The translations under genes and the position numbers were made by a program. A DNA stretch of 64,000 nucleotides from the NCBI RefSeq assembly GCF_000172155.1, contig NZ_ABIZ01000001.1:496001-560000 (forward strand). The letters are read 5' to 3'. The notes below the pieces were generated by a model, which ran no database searches, was not told the origin of the DNA, and saw nothing but the letters and a program-made list of their open reading frames with translations. Below, in pieces: positions 40,933-49,139 of the stretch. This DNA is from Verrucomicrobium spinosum DSM 4136 = JCM 18804 (lineage in GTDB: Bacteria > Verrucomicrobiota > Verrucomicrobiia > Verrucomicrobiales > Verrucomicrobiaceae). Every line of letters begins with the position of its first letter. The first letter of the stretch is position 1.

Positions 40933-40960
40933 AATCTATCATTTTTTAGATTAGCGTCAA
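40933..40960 (-). promoter_or_regulatory. Sigma70-like promoter candidate for the probable major pilin
   Basis: On the minus strand TTGACG (40955-40960) and TAGATT (40933-40938) are separated by 16 bp in a strikingly AT-rich gap between the PilC-type gene and the pilin gene. A transcript from here would carry a leader of roughly 90 bases before the ATG at 40838. Confidence 0.42.
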
Positions 40961-41042
40961 CTCAAAATTATCGTCATTATGGCCAATCTGAGAAGGGTGA
41001 TTCGTTTTCAGGTGAAATTTACGTTTCTTCGCATGTTGATTC

Positions 41043-42272
41043 TCATTTTCGACCGGGGAGGATGGCGTCACCCAGGCTGAAGATGGGCGCGTAAATCGCG
41101 TAAACGAGAAAACCCACCATAAGACCCAGAAACATGATCGTGATGGGTTCGATGATCTTGTCCACCTGGTTGGCCAGTCCATCGAGCTCGTCCTCGTAGT
41201 CGTCCGCGATTTCGTTGAGCATTTCTGTGCCGGCACCCGTTTCGGATGCCAGCTCGATCAAACCGCAGATGGACCTTCCGTCTTCACCCAGCCAGTGGGA
41301 CTCGATGAGGAAAGACTCATGCATGGTCCGCCCGACGTTGATGTGGCTGGCCAGGCGTTCAAAGAACTCCTTGTATTGCCAGTGCCAGGAGGCTTCGGCA
41401 GTGATGGCCAGGGCGCTGGAGAGTCGCACATTAGCCTCTAGCAGCATGGCAAGGCACCGGAAACTCACTGCAGAAGCCGACTTCCGCACCAGTGTGGAAA
41501 TGACAGGCAACTTGAGAAACAACGACTGGGCGGAACGCGTGCTGGAGATGCGTCCCCAGTTCTTGAAGAAAAGGATCATGCCCACGATGGGGATGGCCAC
41601 CGTCCAGGGTTGGTGGACCAGCGTGTTGGAAACGAACAGCAGCGCCTTGGTCCCCATCGGCAAGGCCACATTGAGGGAGGTGTAGAGCTTCTGCATGGCC
41701 GGTACCAGGGTGAAGCTCATGATGATCACCACGGTCACGGCCAGCACGATGACGATCGCAGGGTAAATGAGCCCCGCTTTCAGCTTCTTGATGATGCGGG
41801 CAGTCTTCTTTTGGGCAGTGCCAATGCGCCGGCAGACGGCGGAGAGCTGGCCGGCTTCTTCGCCAGCGATGATCAGGCTGAGCAGTTCCTTTGGGAAAAC
41901 GGAGGGATGCTTGGCAATGGCATCGCTGAATTTCTCTCCAATGGAGAGGTCATAGACCATCTCTGCAATGACGCCGCGGTACTTGGGAGATTTGACGCGG
42001 TTGGCCTGGAGCTGCAAGCTCTTGATCATGCCGATGTTCCGCTCCAGGCAGCGGGCCAGGCCATTGAAGAACACGACGCGGTCCTCCAAGTTCTCCTTGG
42101 GCAGGGTCATTTTGTGCACCGTCTCATCCAGGCCCACGATGTCCTCGATGGTGGCGGTCTCGTTTCCGGACATGCCGGAGCCAATGATGGCCTTTTCATG
42201 CGTGTCCGTCTCCACGTACGACTCGTGCCTGCCGCCGGTGTGGATGTTTGTGATGAGGACTTTCTTGAGCAT
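41043..42272 (-). CDS. GspF/PilC-family inner-membrane platform protein
   Basis: A 409-residue polytopic protein that couples the assembly ATPase to pilus growth. Two GspF repeats are visible (about 75-195 and 275-400), each followed by hydrophobic helices (AGLIYPAIVIVLAVTVVIIM; PITIMFLGLMVGFLVYAIYA). The conserved PxLLxxLIxxGEEAGxL-type segment is present as FPKELLSLIIAGEEAGQL. It separates the two prepilin groups in the block. Confidence 0.93.
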   Translation of the reverse strand: MLKKVLITNIHTGGRHESYVETDTHEKAIIGSGMSGNETATIEDIVGLDETVHKMTLPKENLEDRVVFFNGLARCLERNIGMIKSLQLQANRVKSPKYRGVIAEMVYDLSIGEKFSDAIAKHPSVFPKELLSLIIAGEEAGQLSAVCRRIGTAQKKTARIIKKLKAGLIYPAIVIVLAVTVVIIMSFTLVPAMQKLYTSLNVALPMGTKALLFVSNTLVHQPWTVAIPIVGMILFFKNWGRISSTRSAQSLFLKLPVISTLVRKSASAVSFRCLAMLLEANVRLSSALAITAEASWHWQYKEFFERLASHINVGRTMHESFLIESHWLGEDGRSICGLIELASETGAGTEMLNEIADDYEDELDGLANQVDKIIEPITIMFLGLMVGFLVYAIYAPIFSLGDAILPGRK

Positions 42273-42296
42273 GACAAAAAGAATGAGCCTGATGAA

Positions 42297-42737
42297 CTAG
42301 CGGATGCTGGGGCGGTACACCTCTGAGGAAAGAGTCTGGTGTGCGGTGGAGACTGGATTGCGAATGGTCACGGTGCAGGTGACGTCCTCCAGCGTGCCCA
42401 TGCTGTTGGCCAGGGTGGTGGTGCCTTCCCCGGTGAAGCTCACCTGGATGCCCGGAGCGGTGCCAGAGGGGACGATGGCGGACTCCAGCATGCGGTTGTT
42501 CGTGACATGGGGCAGCACGGCGAGCACCTCGGAGGGGGTCAGTCCCAGCTGCCAGAGACGGGAGGCATTGTCATGGTAGTTGATCGCCACGGCTGTGACT
42601 TCTGCCGTCTCCACCTGGAGGTTCATCGTGCCTGCAAGTGCCACCGCACCGCCGATGACCACCCCCACCATGGCGGAGGCCACGAGCACTTCGAGGATGG
42701 TGTATCCGCCAGGGCGGCTCTGGAAAGATGGTTTCAT
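42297..42737 (-). CDS. Prepilin-type protein 5
   Basis: A 146-residue pseudopilin candidate with site G|YTILEVLVASAMVGVVIGGAV (Glu at +5). Its start overlaps the stop of the preceding large protein by four bases (ATGA), indicating translational coupling. The hydrophobic helix contains several Gly/Ala, as in minor pseudopilins of the GspI/PilV type. Confidence 0.85.
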   Translation of the reverse strand: MKPSFQSRPGGYTILEVLVASAMVGVVIGGAVALAGTMNLQVETAEVTAVAINYHDNASRLWQLGLTPSEVLAVLPHVTNNRMLESAIVPSGTAPGIQVSFTGEGTTTLANSMGTLEDVTCTVTIRNPVSTAHQTLSSEVYRPSIR

Positions 42738-44152
42738 CGAACGAGAAAGTAGGTTTCCATCCAGCCGTCCCGGGGCAGCAGCTTCTCCAAGTCTTGGGGG
42801 GTGGTCTCGCGCTGTAAAATGATGCGCACTGTGCTGCCGGAGTCGGTGCAGTTGACGGCCCAGTTGGTGCGGATGCCGCCGGTCATCTGGACGTTTACAG
42901 AAGAAGGCAGGCTGATGTAGGTGTTGCGGTACTCAGAGATGAGGTTCATCCTCCACCTCAGGGGGCCGCCGGACACGAGGCTGGTGCTCTGGAAATTGAG
43001 GTTCAGGTTGTCACCGTTGCCCGGGCCGGCGGCGAATATGAGGCGTCGGTTGTTTTCGCCGGTGATCTTGATGTTCAGGACGGAGCTGGACTCAAGCCAG
43101 ACGATGATGGGAGAGAGGGCGTCGGCGTTGGTGTAGTCGCTGGCGGTGGTCTGACCCTCCAGCACCAGTTCTGAAAAAGCGGCATTGATGCGCACATGAG
43201 TGAGGCCTGTGTGCTTCAACCGGACGGTGATTACTTTGGACGACTTCGAAATCTGGACCGCTGAAGAAGAGTTGCCCACGTCGCTGGAAGTGGAGGTGTA
43301 GTTTGTCCAGCTCCCCGTCGTTTGTCCCAGATGAAGGAGTGACCCCGGCGTGAAGTCCGTGTTGTTGATCATCTTCAACGTCCCGTTGGTGACGGCGGTG
43401 GGGGTGCTGGTGCCGCCGTACCCGGCAGTGGCGGTGGGCGTGATGGCGTAGTTCTCCGGCAGCTGCGCGGCCGTGCCTGCATTGTTCTTCACGGAGTTCG
43501 TGAAGCCCGGCTTCATGTGGATGTAACTGTTGGCGCGCACATCGGTGGTGAGGGCGGTCCCGTCATAGATGACCACGCGCCCGTCCACGCGGAGGTTGTC
43601 GGAGAGGTAGTAGTCACCGGATGTGACGGCTCTTTTGTGCAGCACCAGGAGGTCGCCCTGGAGCTGGGCTGGATAACTCTTGAGGTAGTTGAACATGCTG
43701 ACGTGCTCCGCCTGATTGCTGTTGGAGTCCGCCGTGGTGCGCTCGTAGAAGTACCCGTAGTCCACCGTGGGGGGCACCTGGATGTTGTTGAAGGGGTAGG
43801 AAACAATCTGGTCGTCGGGCCGCTGGGTGGATCTGAAGGCGGACAGATTGGTGTAGGCCGTCGCCTGCAGACCGCCCCAGTTGCTGGCGAGCGAGGCACT
43901 GCTGGCCGAGCGGCTCACCGTGTCCCGCATGCTGTACACATAGCCGTACTGGCGGTTGGCCGCCTCGGTGTTGGTCCAGGCCAGGCGTCGCTGGCTGGCC
44001 GACGCCATGCGTTCGGACTGCTGGAGCCGTGCCCCCAGCACGCAGATCATGCCTGTGACGGCTATGGCACCCACCAGCACCATGGCAAGCGCGAACATCA
44101 TCGCGGCGCCGCGAGGATGACGAGACTTGTTGCGGGAGAAGGGGCGGTGCAT
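42734..44152 (-). CDS. PilX-like large pilus/secretion-associated protein
   Basis: A 472-residue protein from the ATG at 44152. An N-terminal hydrophobic helix (GAAMMFALAMVLVGAIAVTGM) follows a short basic stretch and leads into a long helical region, but no prepilin E5 site is present, as in PilX/GspK-type proteins. The rest is Ser/Thr/Asn-rich and beta-strand-like, with no recognised domain. It lies between two prepilin genes, overlapping the next by 4 bp and separated from the previous by 7 bp. A minor-tip or priming subunit role is inference. Confidence 0.7.
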   Translation of the reverse strand: MHRPFSRNKSRHPRGAAMMFALAMVLVGAIAVTGMICVLGARLQQSERMASASQRRLAWTNTEAANRQYGYVYSMRDTVSRSASSASLASNWGGLQATAYTNLSAFRSTQRPDDQIVSYPFNNIQVPPTVDYGYFYERTTADSNSNQAEHVSMFNYLKSYPAQLQGDLLVLHKRAVTSGDYYLSDNLRVDGRVVIYDGTALTTDVRANSYIHMKPGFTNSVKNNAGTAAQLPENYAITPTATAGYGGTSTPTAVTNGTLKMINNTDFTPGSLLHLGQTTGSWTNYTSTSSDVGNSSSAVQISKSSKVITVRLKHTGLTHVRINAAFSELVLEGQTTASDYTNADALSPIIVWLESSSVLNIKITGENNRRLIFAAGPGNGDNLNLNFQSTSLVSGGPLRWRMNLISEYRNTYISLPSSVNVQMTGGIRTNWAVNCTDSGSTVRIILQRETTPQDLEKLLPRDGWMETYFLVR

Positions 44153-44159
44153 GGATCTG

Positions 44160-45116
44160 CTAGGTGGAGGGGAACATCGGCGTGGTGAACATGAAGGCCG
44201 TCCGGCCTGCCATATGGTTGTAGGCACGCCGGGGATCGGTGGTGCCGTAGCTGCCGTTGAGCACCCCGCCGGTGTTCACGTTGGCGGGCAGGGCCAGGGA
44301 ATCCATGGCGGGATCCGGCCAGAAGATGAAGTAGAATGGCTGCTCAGCGGCCACCTTGAACCGGTCAATGGTGGTGGTGCCCTCCGTGATCGCCTTCAGG
44401 GAGCGCCGCTCAAAGGCGACCACGGGCGGGACAAAGGACTCCGTCTCCCCGCTGGCGCGGTAGATCACGTCATAGTAGCCGGTCAGGCCGCCGTTCACAT
44501 AGCGGCGGACGCAGGCGTAAGTTCCTAGACTCGTACTGGTGGCGCTGGGATTTTTGGCGTCCACAAAGTCCACATCATAGACCGCGAGCACGGGAATGGT
44601 GGAGGCAGTCTGGGAGAAGCCCAGGAAGAACACGGAGTAGTTGGGGGTGACCCCCGTGTTGCGGTAGCTGGTGAAAATGGACCCTGAGCCGGAAACGGCG
44701 GTCGCGAGATAGGTCCGGAACGCCTCGGGGGTGTCCATGCGTGTACCCGAGGGCGGCGAGGCGATGCTTGCCGGCCGGACGGTGTTGAAGACATTGTTCC
44801 CGCGATACAGGCAATACACGGCCACGGACTGGGCGGTGTCCGTGATGAACTTCTCCCTCAGGGCCTCGGCCCGGGCCAGGCTGCCGTAGTTGGGCGCCAT
44901 GTAGGTGGAGATGTCCGTTCCCGACTGGCCGGGATAGAAGTTGCTCTTGGCATTGGACGGCAGACGCACTGTGGCCACGTCATTGAACCGTTGCTGAGCG
45001 CGTACAAAGGTGCTGTAAGCCAGGGCCGCTGCGCCCATGACCACGGCCCCCACCATCGTGGCGACGAGCATTTCCGCGGCTGAAAAGCCGGAGGGTTGTT
45101 TGGGAAGCACCTTCAT
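44160..45116 (-). CDS. Prepilin-type protein 6 (large)
   Basis: A 318-residue pseudopilin candidate with a short leader and site G|FSAAEMLVATMVGAVVMGAA, Glu at +5. The body is long for a pseudopilin and resembles GspJ/PilW-type minor subunits in position and size, but no domain was identified. It is 31 bp downstream of the PilP-position gene. Confidence 0.84.
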   Translation of the reverse strand: MKVLPKQPSGFSAAEMLVATMVGAVVMGAAALAYSTFVRAQQRFNDVATVRLPSNAKSNFYPGQSGTDISTYMAPNYGSLARAEALREKFITDTAQSVAVYCLYRGNNVFNTVRPASIASPPSGTRMDTPEAFRTYLATAVSGSGSIFTSYRNTGVTPNYSVFFLGFSQTASTIPVLAVYDVDFVDAKNPSATSTSLGTYACVRRYVNGGLTGYYDVIYRASGETESFVPPVVAFERRSLKAITEGTTTIDRFKVAAEQPFYFIFWPDPAMDSLALPANVNTGGVLNGSYGTTDPRRAYNHMAGRTAFMFTTPMFPST

Positions 45117-45147
45117 TTCAACCTGCGTCGATCTACAGAGGGGGGAG

Positions 45148-46005
45148 TTATTTCTTTTCTGCGCTGCCGCTGAGTGGCACCAGCTTCTTGAGAAAGCTCA
45201 TGGCCTCTTCCAGCTGGGGAAGCGGGGGAATGGCAAGCGGCTCGGAAGCCGGCTGTTTTCCGGCCTCTACCGGGGGCTGACCTGACAGCGGGGGCGCGGG
45301 ATGAGTTGCGCCCGGCGGCTTTGCCTGGCCCCGGTCATTTTGAGCCAGCTGACTGGGGGCTTGTGCCGCAGTCTGGGCGACTTCTGGGAACTCTGTGGCC
45401 ACCACTCCCCGGGCGGTTTCCGCCTTCTCTTTCTCCCATTGGTTCACGGTATTGGCCTGCCCTTTCAGGATGGACCGCACATAGGGACGCAGATCCACAG
45501 GAATCGTCAGAGTACGGGCGGGCAGTCCGGTGGGCTTCTTCTCCACCCACACCAGTTCAATGGCGCGTGAAGAGATGGCACCGACCCGGAGGGAGAGCGT
45601 CTGCTCCGGCAGGACTTGGGGAACATCCTCGCCGGGTTCCAGCACCATGTCCCCCAGCATGACCCGCAATCCTCTCTGGCCGGGGGAGACGCCGACCACG
45701 CGCAACTTTGCAAGCCGGTCGCGAATCTCGTTCTCCTCCGTCGTTCCATTGGCGTCCATGTTCTGGACGCCTTGATTGACCTTGGTGAACGGGTTGCGCT
45801 CACCTTCCTTCACCTGCTCGCTGGTCTTCTGATTGGGCAGGATCAGGGAGTACTTTACATCCACGGGTTTTTCCTCACCGGGCGCGGCGGCGTCCGGCAT
45901 GAAGTTCTCCTGGGCAGGGGCTGCGACGCATGCAACCGCCAGCACGAGGGCGGGCGCAGGGCGCAGGACGGATTTCAGGAAACGATGCAAGAAGGCTGCC
46001 TTCAT
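45148..46005 (-). CDS. Periplasmic protein at PilP/GspC position
   Basis: A 285-residue protein with an N-terminal signal or anchor (LRPAPALVLAVACVAAPAQ). The stretch RNPF ... LAKLRVVGVSPGQRGLRVMLGDMVLEPGEDVP resembles the homology region by which PilP or GspC contacts the secretin. The C-terminal third is Pro/Ala/Gln-rich. It overlaps the preceding PilO-position gene by 4 bp. The PilP assignment rests mainly on position and the short motif. Confidence 0.55.
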   Translation of the reverse strand: MKAAFLHRFLKSVLRPAPALVLAVACVAAPAQENFMPDAAAPGEEKPVDVKYSLILPNQKTSEQVKEGERNPFTKVNQGVQNMDANGTTEENEIRDRLAKLRVVGVSPGQRGLRVMLGDMVLEPGEDVPQVLPEQTLSLRVGAISSRAIELVWVEKKPTGLPARTLTIPVDLRPYVRSILKGQANTVNQWEKEKAETARGVVATEFPEVAQTAAQAPSQLAQNDRGQAKPPGATHPAPPLSGQPPVEAGKQPASEPLAIPPLPQLEEAMSFLKKLVPLSGSAEKK

Positions 46006-46562
46006 TTCTTCACCTCCGGATCGGCCTTGAGGTTCACCATCGGGATGTCAAAGTTGATTTCCATGTTGATCTGACGGCCGCTTTCCCCCTGGCGGATTCG
46101 GCACACGGCGATGCGGGCCAGCGGCAGGCGTCGCTCCAGCTCGCCGAGCCAGTTCATGGTCTTGGCATAGTCATCCTGCACGACCAGAGTGCCCTGCAGG
46201 CTTTTCGGCACCAGGGGGTTGGCGCGGTTCTCCTTCACTTCAAATTTCTGGGAGACGGTAAGGATGTGACTGTTTCTGACGATGCTGAGCAAGGCCTGCT
46301 CTGCCTCCTGGCCGGTCTGGATCTTCAGCAGTTCCGGCTCCCATTGTTTGAGGAACTCGCGCAGCTCGCGGGTGTCGTACTTGGTGCGGATGAGGGCGGT
46401 TTCCGCGACAGTACGCATCGTTTGGGCATTGGTGGCAGAGGACTCCGCACTCTCGGCCTCCTCACGCATGGCCTTGGCACGCTTTTGGAACATTTGTGCT
46501 CCGTAGGTGATGCCGGCCACGATCATCATGAGGATCACGCAGGCTATTTTCTTGCCGTTCAT
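46002..46562 (-). CDS. PilO-like bitopic alignment-complex protein
   Basis: A 186-residue protein: one N-terminal membrane helix (ACVILMMIVAGITYGAQMF), a coiled-coil segment rich in Ala/Glu (about 30-65), and a small alpha/beta domain. Topology, size and gene order (after a PilN-like gene, before the PilP-position gene) match PilO/GspM. Sequence similarity to characterised PilO was not verifiable here. Confidence 0.58.
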   Translation of the reverse strand: MNGKKIACVILMMIVAGITYGAQMFQKRAKAMREEAESAESSATNAQTMRTVAETALIRTKYDTRELREFLKQWEPELLKIQTGQEAEQALLSIVRNSHILTVSQKFEVKENRANPLVPKSLQGTLVVQDDYAKTMNWLGELERRLPLARIAVCRIRQGESGRQINMEINFDIPMVNLKADPEVKK

Positions 46563-46589
46563 GGTGGGTTGTGAGTGGAGCGTGAAAGT

Positions 46590-47138
46590 CTAGAACTGCT
46601 GCCAGACGAGCATGGATTTGTATTCCAGAGCCTCGCCGGCCTTGGCCTGCTGGCTGTTGAAGGGGCGGTAGTTGAGCAGTCCCACTGCCGCCTGAATGCG
46701 CGAGACATCCTCCAGGGTGCCATTGTTGAGCAGCACCGTCAGGCTCACCTGCTGGGGCAGCTCCAGGCTCCGTTCCAGGGACATCTCGGAGATCGTGATC
46801 TCTGGCGGCAGGCACCGGGCGATGGCGACGCTGATGGGCTGCAGGCTGCGTGTGCCCTCGATCCACTGGGCCATCTTCTCCGCCTTGAACTTCTCTTTCA
46901 GCACCCCTGCCGTCTCTGTGTCGAACTGCATGCGGGCCGTTTCATGTTCCGACTGGGCCTGCGTCCATTCATCCCGGCTCGCGAGGGCGTTGCGATAGCC
47001 CAGGTACGAAGTGACGCCCAGGTAGGCACCGCCGAGCAGCACCACGTAGAACATCACCGGCACCAGCATGAATATCTGGGGGAGGCGCTGGGAGCTGTCC
47101 GGGCGCGGGCTTTTAAAGTCGTGGCAGAGCTGGTGCAT
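46590..47138 (-). CDS. PilN-like bitopic alignment-complex protein
   Basis: A 182-residue protein with a cytoplasmic N-terminal ~25 residues, one membrane helix (MLVPVMFYVVLLGGAYLGVTSY), a helical stalk and a small periplasmic domain (PPEITISEMSLERSLELPQQ and after), the topology of PilN/GspL-C. It follows an actin-fold-like PilM-position gene. Assignment is by topology and context. Confidence 0.6.
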   Translation of the reverse strand: MHQLCHDFKSPRPDSSQRLPQIFMLVPVMFYVVLLGGAYLGVTSYLGYRNALASRDEWTQAQSEHETARMQFDTETAGVLKEKFKAEKMAQWIEGTRSLQPISVAIARCLPPEITISEMSLERSLELPQQVSLTVLLNNGTLEDVSRIQAAVGLLNYRPFNSQQAKAGEALEYKSMLVWQQF

Positions 47139-47173
47139 GGGGAAAAGGAATGCAGGTAGAAGGAAACAATGCG

Positions 47174-48046
47174 CTAGTTCAGTCCGATGGCTGACCAGAT
47201 CTGGTCCTCAATGGTGAGATCCTTCCCGTCCACCCTGGACAGGAGTTCCATCATGGCGGCGGCAAACTTGGGGTCATTGCCGTCGTGCACAAAATACACC
47301 GGCGTGCCGGGCTGGGCTTTCTGGATGAGGGGGGCGATGATCTGGATCATGGCGTCCAGGCTCTCAGAGCCGATGCCGCTGCGGCAGCGGAGGTCTGTCC
47401 ACTGACCGGCCTGCTGGACGAGCGCGGCGATGGATCCTTCACAGCAGACGATGAGAACAAAGCTGCCGTTGGGATCGGATTTCGGGTCGTTGCAGAGCTC
47501 TGCGAGCTTCTGCTCCAGGAGCGCAAAGAGACCGCAGCAGATGCGGCCGGCCTTGAGACCGTTGGCCTTCAAGACCTCCTCCGTCGTCTTCACCATGGAG
47601 TCATCGCAGGCAAGAAGCAGCGTGGCCGGCGAGTGCAGGTGGTGGAAAAGGGCGTACCTCTTGCCACGGTCAAACTTGGCTCCAAGAACCGCACGCGGAT
47701 TGGTGCGCAGCAGCTCGTCGCTGTTATTGCGGCGGCTCAGATTGTTCTCCAGGGAGATGATGAAGCGGTTGTTGATGGAGACATTGACCCAGCCACCCTC
47801 CGTGAGAGAGCGCCATTCCTCGGCCCTTTGAGGGGCCACCTCGGCGAACTCGCCCTCGCTGTTGCCGGCATCCTGGAAGCGCCCCTTTTTGGTCAAGCCC
47901 CGCCAGGAGACATGGCCGCGGCTCACATTGAGCAGCAAGCTGCGCCGTCCCTGAAAGCGCTTGTTCCATGCGACTTCTGCGTCGTCTGGCTCAGGCCGGA
48001 AGGCGGCGAAGGACAGCACACTTTTGATGTCATCAAGCAGCGGCAT
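47174..48046 (-). CDS. PilM/GspL-cytoplasmic-like protein (tentative)
   Basis: A 290-residue soluble protein with no membrane helix. It overlaps the upstream PilT-type gene by 14 bp and precedes the PilN-like gene, the place of PilM in pilus operons. Segments such as SFVLIVCCEGSIAALVQQAGQWTDLRCRSGIGSE fit the strand-turn-strand and glycine-rich pattern of the actin-like ATPase fold. The nucleotide-binding motifs are weak, so a degenerate PilM is the working idea. Confidence 0.5.
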   Translation of the reverse strand: MPLLDDIKSVLSFAAFRPEPDDAEVAWNKRFQGRRSLLLNVSRGHVSWRGLTKKGRFQDAGNSEGEFAEVAPQRAEEWRSLTEGGWVNVSINNRFIISLENNLSRRNNSDELLRTNPRAVLGAKFDRGKRYALFHHLHSPATLLLACDDSMVKTTEEVLKANGLKAGRICCGLFALLEQKLAELCNDPKSDPNGSFVLIVCCEGSIAALVQQAGQWTDLRCRSGIGSESLDAMIQIIAPLIQKAQPGTPVYFVHDGNDPKFAAAMMELLSRVDGKDLTIEDQIWSAIGLN

Positions 48047-49106
48047 AGGAGGAGAGAAGCTGTTCTTTCTGGAGGTAGTCGAGCACCTCGTTTTCTGTGA
48101 AACCCGTGGGGCGGTTGAAAGCGGGTTTCCAGCCTTCGTACTCCCGCTGCTGGAGGCTGCGGTCGAAGCTGATCATCCCGCGGGTCATGCCAGCCTCGAG
48201 CTCGTGATCGAGCTTCTTGAATTCGCCACGGCGGATGACCCCGCAGACGGAGTCATAAGGCAGGAGGAGTTCGTGAATGGCGAAACGACGTTGCTTCTGG
48301 TCGTCCGCCAGCAGGCGCTGGCAGAGGATGCCACGGAAGGAGTCGGCAAAGGAGAGCATGGCGTTCTCCAGCCGTTCAGAAGAAATGAGTTTGAGATAGC
48401 GCTGCACCGTTTGTGCGGCGCTGGAGGTATGCAGCGTGGCGACCACAAGGTGGCCGGTTTCAGCTGCCTGGAGGGCAATTTCAGCGGTTTCACCATCGCG
48501 TATTTCCCCCACCACGATCACATCAGGTGCCTGGCGCAACGCGGCGCGCAGGGATGTGCCGAAGTCTAGCTCATCACTCCCAATCTCGCGCTGGGAGATG
48601 AGGGAGGGCAGCCCTTGGGGATAGAGATACTCGATCGGATCCTCAAAGGTGATCACATGCTCCTGGCGGCGTTTGGCCCGCTCCAGCACCAGCGCGGCAA
48701 TGGTGGTGGACTTGCCGCTGCCCGTGGCTCCGCAGACGAGGAAGAGCCCGTTCTTCGCCTCCAGGAACGATTTGATGGCCGGCGGCGGAAGATAGATGTT
48801 CTCCAGGGTGGGGATGTTTTCTGGCAGAAGGCGCAGCACCCAGCGGGAGCGACCGCGGGTGGAGAGGCGGTTCACGCGGTAGCGACGCCCGCCCATGCTC
48901 ACCGCATAGTCTTGGGTGCCCGGCTTCGCCTCAATCGCCACCGTGGGCTCATAAGTATAGACGTCATAGTAGAGCTTGCCATTGAGCCGGTACACCAGCG
49001 GCTCCCACGGGGTGATGTAAAAATCACTGATCCCTGAGTTCTGGGAGATTTGCAGGATGCGCTGTCCCAGGATGCTGCGCTCGTGGATGTCGTCTTGCGG
49101 AGTCAT
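48033..49106 (-). CDS. PilT/PilU-family pilus ATPase
   Basis: A 357-residue secretion ATPase without the long N-terminal domain of GspE/PilB. Walker A GATGSGKS at residues 126-133, Asp box HVITFEDPIEYLYP, Walker B LRQAPDVIVVGEIRDGET and His box TGHLVVATLHTSSA are all present. Known PilT proteins drive pilus retraction. With a separate PilB-type ATPase in the block, its presence favours a dynamic pilus over a pure type II secretion system. Confidence 0.9.
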   Translation of the reverse strand: MTPQDDIHERSILGQRILQISQNSGISDFYITPWEPLVYRLNGKLYYDVYTYEPTVAIEAKPGTQDYAVSMGGRRYRVNRLSTRGRSRWVLRLLPENIPTLENIYLPPPAIKSFLEAKNGLFLVCGATGSGKSTTIAALVLERAKRRQEHVITFEDPIEYLYPQGLPSLISQREIGSDELDFGTSLRAALRQAPDVIVVGEIRDGETAEIALQAAETGHLVVATLHTSSAAQTVQRYLKLISSERLENAMLSFADSFRGILCQRLLADDQKQRRFAIHELLLPYDSVCGVIRRGEFKKLDHELEAGMTRGMISFDRSLQQREYEGWKPAFNRPTGFTENEVLDYLQKEQLLSSYAAA

Positions 49107-49139
49107 GCAGAGAAGGGGGAAAGTGAAATTGGGGGGGGG